Shown here in pieces: positions 1-12,767 of a DNA stretch of 64,000 nucleotides. The notes below the pieces were generated by a model, which searched no databases, was not told the origin of the DNA, and was given only the letters and a program-made list of their open reading frames with translations. The translations under genes were made by a program, and so were the position numbers. The stretch is from positions 1 through 64,000 of the forward strand of contig JBBPSI010000028.1 in NCBI GenBank assembly GCA_038093515.1, read 5' to 3'. Source of the stretch: Butyriboletus loyo (Eukaryota > Basidiomycota > Agaricomycetes > Boletales > Boletaceae). The stretch's first letter is position 1; the number at the start of each line of letters is the position of its first letter.

Positions 1-3000
1 GGGAGACTGTTGCAGGGCCAGGCCCACCTCTCCCACGTCCCCTAAATCCTCCGCGCCCCCGTCCACGATCGAATGGGGCAACGAACCCCCTCCCTCGCGT
101 ATTATTGAAGTCTCCTCTTGGCGGGTGAGGCAACCCACCTCGACCATACGATCCACGACCACGTACAGGCGGATTGTGGTGTCGGTAAGTTGCGTCAGCA
201 ACCTCTCCATCTTGGTTGTGAATGCCCGAACCCGATGCATCACGTTGACTATGGTCAGGAGAGGTCCGACTTAGAACTCCTGTTGCGCTTTGACCGTTCG
301 ATAGTCCTCTTTCTCGTCCGTGGGTGGAGTCTCCTCGATTTCCGTGTCCACTAGATATGTGGTTCGACACCGGTGCTGCTGACGAGCCTGTGGGTGCCGA
401 TGTACCCCCAACTGTTGCGTATGATCCCTTTGGTTGGGATCCGTTTGCGAAACCAGTGCCGCGTCCTCGGTTGGGGTTCGCCATAATAGCGACAGGTGCG
501 GATGTATGCCTACGTCCGTAGTGAGCATTGTGATCTACATTATAGGACTGGAATCGGTGTGTACATGCCTTTGGGGGGCCGGTCGAAACCCGGCAACAGC
601 TAGATGGCCGGGAGGCGGCCGGATAGCAGGGTATGGCCCAGCACGAGGTTTGAAGGGCACGCTCGGGCGCGGTGGGGGTGCCGACTTAGGGTGCGTTGAA
701 GCTATGAACTGTGGATTACTCAAGTTCAAACACGAATTGAACAGCACTGTCGATCCGCGGTACTGAGAACACCTAGAAAAGTGTTGAGTAACCACGGACA
801 AGATTTGGCAATAATTACTCAAGTACCTGTCGCCGAGGGTGACTCCCGCCATGAAAGGGACATCCCAGATAACGTCCATTGATTTTGAGCTGAGTCCGAT
901 GACGACGCCTTTCACGGACAACGGTACACCTCCAGAGTCCTGCACCATTGTCACGCGGTCACCTAGTGTAAAGTGTTGATTCTGTAGCCTGTAGATGGCA
1001 TGCGCCGGTTTGAGGACAGCATGTCGTGGGATGTTCTTGACCATCGCTTTTTTGATTGCTGTTGTTGATCTGTTCTTGTTGATGGTGTCTGCGTACGCTT
1101 CAATTTCTCCCACAGTTTCTTTCGCGAGTTGATCAGAAAAGAGAGAAACAGGCTCAAATTCGCGGACCCCTTTTGATTTAAGCCAGTCTTTGACCTCCTT
1201 GACGTGAGCGTCCGCGTTTTCGACGAAAATGTCAGATGTGCGAGCCATGTCTGAAGGACAACTTAGTCCGTATACAACGAGGGAAGATGAAAAAAAAAAT
1301 TACCATCTCCGTTTTGATCAAGCACTCGGAATACTTCAGGGAACTTCTCCTGAGAGCATACGATGTAAGCAAAGCAAATTGAATCTTGAAATGAGAGATT
1401 TCACCTTGTACTCCCGTATTAAATCAATTGTTCTTTCACTGAACTCCCAATGTCGTCCCTCCTTCCGAGAATAGTCAATTACCTTCAAGCTCTTCGCCTC
1501 AAACTTGAGACTGAGGCCCAAGTTGATCTTCAAAGTGTCGGAAGTTAATACCATGAAACTAGACGTAATCTTGGAAAGCGCTCGGCCGGAAATGTGGAGC
1601 ATGTTGGCAGCTTTAAAAGAAGGATAGTACTGCTGAGACACGCGATTCTGTACAATCGTTTTGAACTTGTCGTTCTCCGTTTTATCCGAGGGGAAGAACT
1701 ATTTGCGACCCGTTAAGTCAAAAGAACTGAGCAATGATGCATTGTCGCGTACAGCAAGGACGACGGACAGAGCCTCGTTGGTAGTGCTTGCCACTTGGGC
1801 TGCGACACCATATGCATGTTCCCCAAGGAAGAAAATCTTGCAGCCGTCTGGAAACTCCTCGGACAAAGGTGGCGGTTCCCTCTCGAGGAAACGCGGATCT
1901 TCGGAAGCCACCTGGGAGATCACCATTTGAACCGCCTGCTCAAGCTCCTTGTCGGGTCCTTCATAATCCTTGACAAAAGCTCCTGTCTCTAGACGTTTCA
2001 TGCCTGTTGCGCCAGTGAGTGCTGTAGTCTCGCTAGACAAGACGCTTACCTTTCAAGGGTTGTACATGAACGAGCACGTCTACATCGCCAGTAATGACTC
2101 CACACTTCTTCGAATACATCTGCTCGATCCGCTCCGCCTTCATCTTCCAGTGACTAAGACCTTGCGGTGCATGTGGGTTGGCGACGATCTTCGGCGCACT
2201 CCCTGGTATGACCACTACCTCCTCGTATTTGAACAACGAATCCGAAACAGCGACAACGCGTCCTTCCTGCAGGAAAGGCCACCCGACAAAGGTACGTTTT
2301 CCTGACATTTCCTTGGCAATTTCCTCCGTCTTGCGGTTCTCGTGCGGGTTCTCGATACGCACCAGCATCGATTTATTACGGCTCTCCGATCCATGAACAT
2401 TCACGCCATGGAATCCTAACGAAGCGATGTGTGGTAGTGTGTCAAGGGATGGGAATCCAGCAAGCGCTTCTGCACCGAGAAAAACACCGTCGCATAAACC
2501 GGGGATGAGATGAAGGCCATCCAGGGTAGGAAGATCGAACGCCTCCATCACAGAAGTACAGCGATGTATAGGGGGGAAGAAGTTTGGCAGAGAGGACGGG
2601 TATACGGTCGGCTCTCCAGTACTAAACGAAAATTTGGTGCTGGTTCCGAAGGTATTGCGCCGTTTTTCCTCGGCGCTCAGGCGATGTTCGCGCGCTAGAA
2701 AGGGCAATAGTAAAGACGAATGTGCGTAGGTGAAGAGAGAAAAGCACACACATAACATGGCTCTGAGCAGCCTATTTTCATCAATAAATGGGATTTTAAC
2801 GATTGCTTCCCACTCTTGCTTCTTCCCGTTCAGATCTTGCTCAAAATCCAAGGGATAAAAGTCCAGAATGGGAGAGCTCGGATCAAACATTAAATCCTAA
2901 GGTATTGTTGTGAGAATGGTCACCACTGCGGGCGAGACGCGGATCACCTGATACGCGAACGGTATGAGGTCCTTGCTTGCCGAGGGCAAGACACCCATCA

Positions 3001-5419
3001 ACTGCTCAAATGGTCGGAAGGGTTTCCCAAGGTCGAATTCGAACACCATGTCTTCCAAACCTACCAGGTCTTTGAAACAAGTGAGTTATCGTACTGGCGG
3101 AAGTCGATAGCGGACATACCTGAAATACGAGGCGCATAATGGTAGTTGTAGAACCAGCCCCAAGAAGCAACGCCACTATAGTAATAATGCATCACCCATT
3201 GCAAGCCTTCAGCATATCTGAACATCAAGGCTCTCATTTGTTCTGGATTGTCATACGATATCCCCAGCTTCCCCTATTCACAGAGCGGTGGTAAGTTCAA
3301 ACAGTTAACGAGCGAGCCGCCGCAACTCACCATGTAATGACCGCGCTTCCACTCGTCCATCTTGTCATTGACGGATTTCTCGTGTCGCGCATCAAATCCC
3401 CCACCTTCGTCATCATCCTTGACGGGGGCTTTCTCGTACTTCTTCAACACACGATCGACAGCTAACAAGCTCTCCTCATCTCCCTCATCTGAAACATCTT
3501 CCCATTGTTCATCGTCTCCGCCTCCGTTGGGTTCAGACCCAGGCTCAGGTATGTGTTCCTCCACCGAACCTGGAAGATGCCAGGTGACAAGATTCTGGTC
3601 CTCCTCGTCATATTCATCCCAAGTAACGGACAGATGCAAGTCGGTGCTAAGAGTCGAGATAAAATTGCGATCTCGGGAAGGAAAAGTGTTCGGCATGGTG
3701 AGCGATGTATCGATGCTCGGCCGTTTCCCTAGGTTGTCCGTCACAAACCTCTTCACCTTGTCAAATATTTCTCGCTGTGCTCGTGTCAAAACTGATAGAA
3801 AAGATGACTGTCATTAGTGCCCCGAATGGAGCAAGCATGGAAAGGCAACAAACCAAGGCCGGTGCGTCTGCGCGGCATCTCTATCTCGTGTCCATGTTTT
3901 CTCTGCTTCCCTTTGAACCAGCTGGCGTCGGCGTATTCTTTCTCGAAAATCTCACGCTCCCAGATCCTCATTTTGTCAAGCACCACCTGAAGACGTTTCA
4001 TGTTGATTGTACCGCCCTCATTGATATAGCCATCTGAGATATATGATATAAGCAAAGATGATATGGAAAGAAGGATGCAAGCCCACCGAGTGAAGGTAGA
4101 ACCCTCTTATACACCTCAAATAGTCTCTCCAGGCCATTCTCGTGGATATGTAGATCGGGAAGGTTGGGTAAGAAATCGTTCCCGACGAATACGGCGAGAA
4201 GTATGAAGTCGTCTATAATACGCTCTAGACTATAGTCGAATGGCAGGACGGGTTCGATCTCGCGGAATTCTAGGTTCAGGTATTCGCGCATCAAGCAAAG
4301 GTGTAGCAGGTAGAAGTTTTGTGACTCTAAGCTGTGTATGTCGTGAGAAGAGATTCACAGAAATTAAAGCTCGACATACTTTCCACTCCCCTTTCTTTTC
4401 GCAGGCCCAAACTTGACTTCTTCGCGAAGGAGGCAAAAGTGCGGATCGTGACTAAGCAAACCCAGCATGATAAGGTCGGCGTCAAGACCATACAAACAAT
4501 GTCGGATGTTTGGATTGTAGTCCGGTTGTGCGCGCGATAGCCGAATATACTCCATAATCTTGTGCTCTCCTTCCCCAGGGACTTCGTGTCCTGAAAGCAC
4601 AACCTCGATATCCCTCCAATTTGCATCTTCGGTTATCTTCTTGTTTATGAAGTATCTCAGTTGCTCCGACAGCTTCGTCATAAAGACGGTTCCTGAGAAA
4701 TATTGTGAGGAATTGAGACATAACAACATGTGTCACGCACCTGGTGTGATACAATTACTGTCAAACGCTTTCTCAGCAGGAAGCTTCTCTCCCTTTGCCT
4801 CCGCTTTCTCGCGAACTTCTTTTGCTTCTTTCGCAGTACGGAAACGACGACTACGTTGTTGATTCATCTTGGCTCGCGGGGCAACACCATCCACAGCCAT
4901 GAAAAAGAGTTTCTTTGGCTGAATCTTTCCAAATAGGAGGTCCACGTATGCAAATATGGCTGTGAATATCTGTTGCTCGGACAGTCGAAAATGCGCATCC
5001 TCGTCATTGGGATGCGAGCCTGTGGACGGACATCAAGATGGTGGAATGTTAACTGAATGCAGGAATCGTACAGTTGTGTATGATTCCATTGAAGTCAAGG
5101 TACAAGTTATCTGGGGAACAAGTTAGCAAGACATAGAGCTCTGTAGCTACTCAAATTCCATTACCGAATTCTGGAATCTTGTTCTCCTGAATGAGTTGAG
5201 ATGTTAATGGGTACCGCTCACTGTGCGTTCCTTCAGACCATACAATTCACGTTTCGCAAAAAAAAACAATGGCAACTCACGAAATATAGCGGAAGAACTA
5301 GAAAGCATACTACGATTATTGCTCCATGTCAACAAGTCTGCACCGTTACGTACCTTCGGAATACCTTGTAGAGAATTGAACATAAGAATTAAATGCCTGA
5401 TAGACGTGAACTCACCCAT
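1..5419 (-). CDS. XRN1: XRN1, cytoplasmic 5'-3' exoribonuclease (C-terminus cut by window edge)
   Basis: This gene encodes the enzyme that degrades decapped mRNA from the 5' end in the cytoplasm. The acidic metal-binding residues of the XRN nuclease core are all visible: [55 protein letters not shown] and FVGNDFLP. The middle and C-terminal Xrn1 domains follow, including an SH3-like segment ([14 protein letters not shown]) near 0.9 kb. The last readable part (about 505 down to 1) is an RGG/RGR-rich tail that runs off the window, so the stop codon is outside. The start at 5419 is ATGG followed at once by an intron. An 11-nt exon (5354-5364) and a 17-nt exon (5281-5297) then rebuild the invariant start MGIPKFFRYISERYP. 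There are more than ten introns. One near 781-834 is 54 nt long without a stop; another between about 600 and 505 is inferred from a frame change. Confidence 0.95.
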
Positions 5420-7268
5420 AATACACGAAAAGATCAAAGGTAGAGATACAGACAATAGCAAAATGATGAGTGCTGGGAGCTGAGACCGACCAGCACGTGG
5501 CAACCTGGCTTGGGGGGGACACACAGCCACACGTTCACGCAATCGAATTTAGTAATCAAAATCTTCAGCTCGAATACCTCGACGTAGAGTCGCTGGACAC
5601 ACACACAGTGTGTCAACACAGCTCAGAGACACTCGAATCATCGCACAAGTCGTCGTGCTGTATCTTGTGTGTCCGATCATCCATTTTCTTTCTCATTTTG
5701 TCGCATAGGGATGCCCGTGGCCTATATTACAGCCCGACCCAAGGCGTCAGGTTGTATTTTACCCCCGAAATCCAGAGCTCTTTGTTCTGCATACGCTCTT
5801 ATGAGCCAGTCCTTCCAAGCGTACTTCAAGCCCTTGCATATCCACAGAGCGAACCCTCATATTTGACGTTGCGCCAGCGCGTTCTTCTCGCCAGCCATAT
5901 GCTGCATGCGGACGGTGTCACGACAGAAAACACCAAGTTAGAGCCTCGTACGTGCGACGTACGTCCCAAGACAGACACCCGCGGTGTACCGCGTTGTGTC
6001 ATGGATACTCGTCGGGTTGTGGGGTTTCGGCTTCGTGGACGCACCCCTGGGTGCACCGATTCCTCATATCATGGTTGCATCGCAAAACGTCACAGCCTCA
6101 ATGGTGTCATTCGCCCGCGCACAGAGAGGGCCATCATGTCGAGTGCGTACGTTTGCACCATCAAAGAATACCCAGACAAAATCAGGTACCTCCGATCTTG
6201 CTTGTTCGGCATGGCCTGTGCCTCGAAGACGCCGAGTACGGTGAAATCACGGTCAGTAGGAGCAGAACCCGATGAGTTTCCAGAATCTACAAGGATGCAG
6301 CTCGTGGTACTTGACAAGATTAGGGACGTCAGGTTGTGAACCAAATTGTTGTACGAGGGGCTCTTCTCAGAGGGTCTGGATGGCCGCTGATCGGTAAGAC
6401 GATTCCCTTTTATTCGTTGATTAGTTTGATTTATATTGGTAGTGTCCCGGTTTGACCTACTGTGATCACCCTACTCCTGTGTGCTATCTCGTACATCCAG
6501 ACGGAAGTCGTTCGGCGATCAGTCGCTCCGGGAGTACAGAATATAGATACCCAGCCTCATCCCTATCACTCGGATCGCCCCTCGATCTCGTGGTCGTTAC
6601 ACACGGGGATCCTTGGAAATGGCTACCTTGCACGCGCTTGGAATTATAACAGAGTACCCTGATGGATTCCAACTCACAAAACGAGCCATCAACCAGTCCC
6701 TCAGGCGTATCTTACTCACAAGAGTGCGTACATTCAAATGGATGCAAACTTTCCTGTTGATCTAGACTGGGCATACATCAGGCAATATGTACGTTCGAGA
6801 TTGATGTACAATCGTCAGGGGTATCATCGAATGCAGTGCTTGACATTCAGCATGCCGTGGATCTCGCAGGGTACAGAACTAGATCTGTTTGGCCCATTCC
6901 GAGTATTTTCCCGCGCCCGAATAGAACGCGCTTGTGGGAAGTGGATCTGGTGTGAGTTCAAGGACCAGTTTGGAGGCAATCGGGAACAAGCGTTGATTGG
7001 ATGCTCGGTTCTATACTCGTTTGTGTGACCCGCTTCGTACCAGTTTGATAATACTTGTGGACGTGAAAGAAACGCACTGCGCTGCATGAGCTTGTGCGAT
7101 TCGAGTGACTACCAAGATCGCCTGGCCACCTTCGTTGGCACATTCAAGACCCCCCACCCTGATTCGCAATCAACGTAAAATCTGCATTGACCAAGACCTA
7201 AGGTGTAAATGGTCGAAGAGATGATCCAAGGGGTTCGTCGAAACATGGATGAAAATCATCAAAAAGTG
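5420..7268. other. Region without a confident gene
   Basis: This stretch lies upstream of XRN1 and holds its promoter. The longest open frame (5470-6339, plus) shows no recognisable domain, has competing open frames on both strands and reads through plausible splice sites. A plus-strand stretch at about 6600-7030 has ATG-led segments with GTGCGT and GTACGT donor-like sites, but no join gave a convincing protein. I see no transposon signature or RNA gene here. Confidence 0.4.
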
Positions 7269-7341
7269 TGGTTCAGCCCAGGATCGAACTGGGAACCTTC
7301 TGTGTGTGAGACAGAAATCATAACCATTAGACCACTGAACC
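7269..7341 (-). tRNA. tRNA-Val (anticodon CAC)
   Basis: On the minus strand the 73 nt fold as a full cloverleaf. The acceptor stem is GGTTCAG/CTGAACC with discriminator A. The anticodon stem is TCTGT/ACAGA around loop CTCACAC, giving anticodon CAC, and the T arm is CCCAG-TTCGATC-CTGGG. The D loop contains AATGGTTA (A box) and the T arm contains GGTTCGA-like B box sequence. No intron is present. It decodes GUG valine codons. It stands alone between the gene-poor 5.4-7.2 kb stretch and the POLD3 gene. Confidence 0.95.
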
Positions 7342-7445
7342 GATATGATGGTGATGCATTGATGGCCCTTGATCATTGCAGCTGGACCCGGAAATGACCA
7401 AGACACCGTCATATCTGCAAACATCAATAGGAACTCTATCGTGCT

Positions 7446-9556
7446 TCATTTCTTCCCTCTCTCCGGACCAAAGAAGTTTAACAGTCCCCCACGCTTGGGA
7501 GCCCCTCCTCTGGGCTTTGGAGCGGATTTTACTTTGGACTTCCCAATACTCTCTTCCTTAACCACCACCTTTGGTTTCGCCTCCTCGACCTTGGGTTCTG
7601 AGATTTTCTTCGTTTCCCTTCTCTTGCCCTTCGACTTTGACTTTGACTCCGTTTCCTCTTCTTCCTCGACAGACTCGTACGACGAATAGTCTTCCGTCTC
7701 TACAATACAATGTCAAGCAACAGTTTCGTGAGGCATCGCGGGACGACGTACGAATATACCCCTTAGCATCCGTTGTCGTCTGGCTTTTGATGACGCGTCG
7801 TTTCTTCAGTCCGTTACGGCCAACGGGAACGACCTTGCGCGGTTTCCTCCTTTTCGGTACTACCGGTGCACAATCAGATTCATCGTCTTCGCTAGTTGCA
7901 GGTGGCACTGTTGCTTCTTTCTCAGGTTCGTTCCCTTCTTCTTCCGACTCTTCCGACTCCTCACGCTGAGGATAGACCTTATTAACTTTAGACACGCAAT
8001 CGACTTGCTCTACGCACTTGATCAACCACGATTCGATAACGTTAAGTGGAAGAAACAAACCATCGTCAATATCCATCATGGCCCGCAGGCTGATCTCGGA
8101 ATCCGATGTCACGGTACTCTTTCTTTTGAGGCGTCGCTGGCCTGGCATGCGAACTTCGCCATTGTCATCCTCATCTGAATATACCACGCCTTTCTTCACA
8201 GATGATCCGGCACTTGGTTTGGCATTCACTGAGGACGGCTCAGACGCGGACTCCAGATCGGTGTCTGCGTGGGGTTTTCTCTTTATCCCTCGCTGAATAT
8301 AGCTTAGTCGGATCCTTTACAGAAGTGAGTGTAATGGCTACCTTCTGGGTATCACCGCCGGCGACGCTGCTAAATTCGGATTTGGAAACCAACGGTTTCG
8401 TCGATTCCAGCCCTGGTTTTTTGCCCGCCGAGGATTCCTTGATTGTGACAGCCGAATCGGGCTCTAGCTTAGGCTTCCTTTCGTCTCTCGCCTTCTCCGC
8501 GACTGGCTCTTTTTCTTTGGTCTTTGCCTTACTCCAGTCTAGTTTGCCTGAGGGCTTCAGCCTGTCTTTAGATTCAGTTTTAGGCAGCATCGTCATTGTG
8601 GAAACCCGTTCTTTCGTTTCCAAGTGGGGAGCCTTGCCCTTCGTCATCTGTTGTTCTGGCCTTGTAGGAGCCACAGGTCTCGGTGCCGCCTTGGCAGGCA
8701 CATCCAATGTTGTTTTGGATGATGATGCTGCACTCTGATGAACAACACCGGCTCTGAGCTACAAAGAAGTCAATGACAAAAAAAATACCAGGAGGGCACC
8801 AACCAACCTTTACATGAGACCCCGTGATCTTCCCAGAAACAGAGAAAGATGCTATTCCGCCTTTGGCGTCCGCTTTGTGAACTTTGAAACTTGGAGTACA
8901 GACGAGTCCCGCATCCTGAGCTTCTCGGTCAACCAATCAAAAATGGGTCGACAATGCGTACGCACGCACCCGCAATCGCGACGGAGATAGACAGTATATA
9001 TGCACAGAATATATGCGAGAAAACTGTGACATGGCCTCTAGACAGAGAGTCAGAATGAGTGTGAATCGATCTGTATGGACGAGATACGCACCATCGAGCG
9101 CACGCGCGTCCACAAGCAGCACCTTGTTCTGGTGTACCACATCCATCTCCTCCTGATCCTCCTCAAACTCCAGGTCCACATCCATGGTAGAATCAGATGG
9201 TTGCGTTTCCGAGCGTGGGGTGACCGTCAACGCGGGTACCTCTCCAGAGACGAGGTACGTAGGTACAGCTGGCGCATCCGTGTCACGTACGGCGTCATAG
9301 TAGCATTGTAACTGGCTTTTTCAGACAGGATCAACGAGGGAACGAGAACGCAAAGTCCTTTGGAGAGAACACTCACTTCTTCGCATCGTTGACGTGTATC
9401 CCGAGCTCGCGGCTGAGTGACCTGAAGGTGACCTGGAGAAGTGGCGTAGGTGTGAAGATGCCACACCGTGTTATGAGAGGGAGAGGAGCGTACGATGCTG
9501 CGCTTGACGAAGAGCTCTTTGTCGAGGAAGTCCCTGGCATTTTTCGTCATCATCAT
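7446..9556 (-). CDS. POLD3: DNA polymerase delta subunit 3 (Cdc27/POLD3 family)
   Basis: This is the non-catalytic third subunit of DNA polymerase delta, which links the polymerase to PCNA during lagging-strand synthesis and repair. The N-terminus, joined over one intron, reads ARDFLDKELFVKRSIV then TFRSLSRELGIHVNDAK, the family's winged-helix signature. The next exon continues with LQCYYDAVRDTDAPAV and a short acidic stretch. The long C-terminal half is low-complexity: Lys-, Ser- and Glu-rich, with runs such as ESEESEEEGNEPEKE. It ends with a PIP-box-like tail, KRGGLLNFFGPERGKK, keeping L-x-x-F-F but with Arg where the box normally has Gln. Three consecutive ATGs (9556, 9553, 9550) begin the protein; the first is chosen. 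At least five introns are present. It runs the same way as the next minus-strand gene upstream. Confidence 0.88.
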
Positions 9557-9961
9557 GGACAAGACGAAGCGACCGTGTCTCAGTCTGTGCCCGACGCGTT
9601 TGTGACGCGAGTACCATCCAGGAAATTGACATCACGCAATATTCCCACTTCAGGCCGGATATATGCACTACATTCCGAATTATTTCATGACAGGCCAAAA
9701 GGATTCTGACAATAAAACCGAGCTTGCCACAACTAATCCCATCTGCACACAGAACAAATCAACCCCATATGAAAGGGAGACTAAAGAGGCCAAGGCAAAA
9801 CTGAGCAACTGGCATATGCATGCCACCGCTTGTCACTTCCATATGCTTTAGCTTGCACTGTCTTTTTTTGTGGTGAAGCTGCCCATGGGTGGAGCAAGAC
9901 AAGTGGAGACCAAATCTCTTTTCTCCTCACAAAATAAAACAACACAGTAGAAACGAATGGC
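9557..9961. other. Intergenic spacer between two minus-strand genes
   Basis: About 400 bp separate the POLD3 start from the stop of the upstream neighbour. It should carry the POLD3 promoter and the neighbour's 3' end. No open frame of interest, repeat or RNA gene is visible. Confidence 0.4.
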
Positions 9962-11862
9962 TCAAGAAACCCCGATAACGTCACCCGGAGTGGTAGTACC
10001 AAGCACTTTTCCCGGCGTGGCCCGTGCAGAAAGTGTATCCAGAAAATATATCCAGCGTTCATCAACAGTCTTCACCATATCGAGCTCACCCAGCTGCGCA
10101 CGAGTTGGACGATGTGCATGGAGGACGATCAGATACTCGGACATGTCATCCTCTTGTTTGATCTCCAGTGTATTGTTTCCCAGCTTCATCCGTGATGATA
10201 TGTCGACGCATTGATCGGGGGTCAGCTACAATGAATGGAAGTGTGTTGTAGGATCAGTGTGAAAACAATCTAGAATACGCACAAAGAGCGGGGGGGAAAG
10301 TGTGATAATGGAGTGCCTCTCCTTGTCATTGACATGAAGCGACAACCGTTTTGAATATGGCCAAGAGCATGATAATCGTGATGTCAACTCTTCAAGGTCG
10401 TGTTCGCCACTCTCCGACTTGATCCTGTCAAAGAATTCCGGGAGGTGATAGCATGCTAGCGAGATGCAGACTCCCTGGAACGCTTCGCTGTGTGAGACAT
10501 TATGTCAAATTCGCTCAACGCCCGGATAACTTGCACGTACGATGGGTGAAATGACCTATTTACCCACTTTGATATCTTGGATAAAACACTTTCATTCAAG
10601 CTGATATCGATCACATGGGTATGGGTGAATGGCTTCCCCTGCGTGCTGTGAATAACGGACATCTCGTCATCAAATCGCCGTTGGCACGCGTCCATTCCCG
10701 AATGTTTGGGGTGGCCGGGCGATACTTGTGAGATTTTGAACTTTAGGTTTAGAGCTGGTTCCAAGGCGTTCACGAGAGGTGGGAGGATTGGACTCCGGAG
10801 TTGCAGCAGTGGAGATTGCGGTGGAGTTGGTTCTAATTTGCTACAGGGTTCTGACGAGGGATTCTCGGAATCTAAATCCGAAGCGGATATATCCATTGAT
10901 TGCGTCCTATCCGAGGTAATTTCGGGAAGCGATGCCGACGAACGAGCGGATATACGAGATTCACCGTTGAGAAAGGGGGCTTCAGCCGAGGGGGATTGAT
11001 GGTCTGTCCGACATAATTCCGGTGTAGCGGAGGGTTCATTCGATGACGTAGGAACTAGTTGTAGCTCTGGCGATGATAACTCCTCGTTCCGCGAAACTTC
11101 CTGTACGTCACGAGCTTCTGGTATTGCCGCGAAACAAGCATTAGAGTCTATTATCTCTAGGGATGGATTCCGTTCATCAACGTCCATCTGGACGGAAACA
11201 TCTTCAGGATTTTCATAAGATCCGGCCTTCTCGGCCGATACACAAGGAGGTGAAGCAGAGGCAGATACACTCGATTCCACTTCCTGGGCAACATTGAGGG
11301 AGATCCGACGGGGCAAGCGGCGGGATGGCACCATACGAGCAGTCTTCTTCTTCGGAGACGGTGACTGTCCGGGAATATGGGTTATGTCAGACACCAGCAC
11401 TAGCGAAGACTCATTGGCCTTGGACGAGGATGTGCTAGGGTCCTGATTCACTACAACGATACCCTGATTGGATTTAAACCAATCAAGATCACGAGCTATG
11501 AGTTCTTCTGAAAGCTCGGCTCTCCGTCCACGTTTGGGCTGAGGTTTGGAGGGTATTGTTGAGGAGGTGTTTTCAGCGAGATCATGTGAGGAATTTATGA
11601 CACCGGAGGCGAGGGATGGAATTGCTCCGATTTGGTCCTGCGACGCTACCTCAGAAGGATTACGCGCTTGAGGGGTATCGTCATGAACAAACTCGTCAGG
11701 AATCGCTTTCACAGCGCTCGATACTGGAGGGGAAGGTTGATTCTGCCATGTTGATCTTTGAGGGCCGTGTACGGGGGACATTGTGGGTTGCGGATGAACT
11801 GGGGAAGTAAGCGTGGGTGATGAAGCGCTAGTTTTATTTGAAAGTTCATGCACAGACGCCAT
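9962..11862 (-). CDS. Unrecognised protein, disordered N-terminus with a conserved-looking C-terminal domain
   Basis: I do not recognise the family with certainty. A first exon of about 450 codons starts at ATG 11862 (MASVHELSNKTSASS) and is Ser/Pro/Glu-rich, with basic patches such as KPQPKRGRR and PSRRLPRRI, typical of a disordered, perhaps nuclear, protein. After two further introns the C-terminus looks structured: AFQGVCISLACYHLPEFF, LTPDQCVDISSRMKLGNN and SEYLIVLHAHRPTRAQL, ending at the TGA 9962-9964. The C-terminal pattern (VDISS, a short strand, then a VLHAHxPT phrase) resembles an orphan domain I have seen in agaric proteins of unknown function, but this is memory, not a search. The gene lies in tandem with POLD3 and a second unknown gene upstream. 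Confidence 0.6.
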
Positions 11863-12052
11863 TGTATAAATCTGGTTGATTGAGAATTGCCAAAGAAGGA
11901 CCTACTTGGCGGTAACAGATTCGTGAGGCGGCCCATCGCCGTGAGTGGTACTTGTAGACGTTTCGGAAAGGGATAGATTTGTGTCGAGAATTATGCGTTG
12001 CAGTCTCGCTATAGAGGGGTGATCGAACGGAGATAAACCCAGCCGGAAAACA

Positions 12053-12767
12053 CTAACACTGGAGTTCATTCTCTGGGAACAGGTGCTTGAATGGGATCAT
12101 TGCTTGAACAAGTTGTCGCAGATGTTCTGCAAGCTCCGCAATAGCGGAGTGATACCTGAATGTATTCATGAAAGTCCAAAGTGCAATCTGGAAACCAAAA
12201 GGGAGAAAAGATGTCCGTTGACGATCAGCCTCTCGAGGCGAAGGACAGTGCCCCACCTCAAGAAGCTCGACGATCTATTGCATTAGTAGGCGATCAGCAA
12301 GACGTGTTTGGTTGTGAAGCGCCCCTTACCTTGGGACGAGCAGCTGCATAATACGCCTTCTCTGAACCTAACCAGACAGTGAGTTTTTGGACGGTGTGAA
12401 CATAGTCCTTGCTATCTCCTGATGCAAGCTTCCTGGCGAAAACGGGGAAGATCTTTTCATTTGAGCTGATTGCGGCACTGTGGGCTGATTTCATGGCCTC
12501 GAAGTCAGAATTGGAACTCGGAGAAGGAAACACTTTGGAGAGAACAATCAGATGAATTACGAAGATTCTTCTGTCAACAACACTTGCCACCTTGGACAGC
12601 ATGCTCAGGCCCCATGTTGGTTTTGAGGTAATTGAATGAAAGTTTGGCATCACGTGAGAGTATCGTGGACCCTTATTGCAGCTTGCGGATGGTTGATACT
12701 GGGTACGCGCTTGTTCGGTGATACCATCGAACGTTTCATACGCGATTTCTTTTCTTTTTTTAGACAA
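12053..12767 (-). CDS. Unrecognised small multi-exon protein
   Basis: The coding signal is fair but no family is recognised. The best core reads FEAMKSAHSAAISSNEKI then FPVFARKLASGDSKDYVH and KLTVWLGSEKAYYAAARPK. It splices at GTAAGG near 12330 to IVELLEVGHCPSPREADR, and again at a TTCAG acceptor to RYHSAIAELAEHLRQLVQ, ending ENELQC at TAG 12053-12055. The mix of helices and hydrophobic repeats suggests a small alpha-helical protein. The 5' end is unclear: the open frame's upstream limit at 12767 has no ATG, and the first in-frame ATG is at about 12650 (MPNFHS). It stands just before the transposon nest and could itself be an old element fragment. Confidence 0.4.

Noticed and set aside
118..766. 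Plus-strand open frames at the left edge
   Set aside because: They are antisense to the XRN1 RGG tail and SH3-like region, which read clearly on the minus strand.
5470..6339. A 289-codon plus-strand open frame
   Set aside because: No recognisable domain, odd composition, and two other frames and the opposite strand are also open in parts; judged chance.
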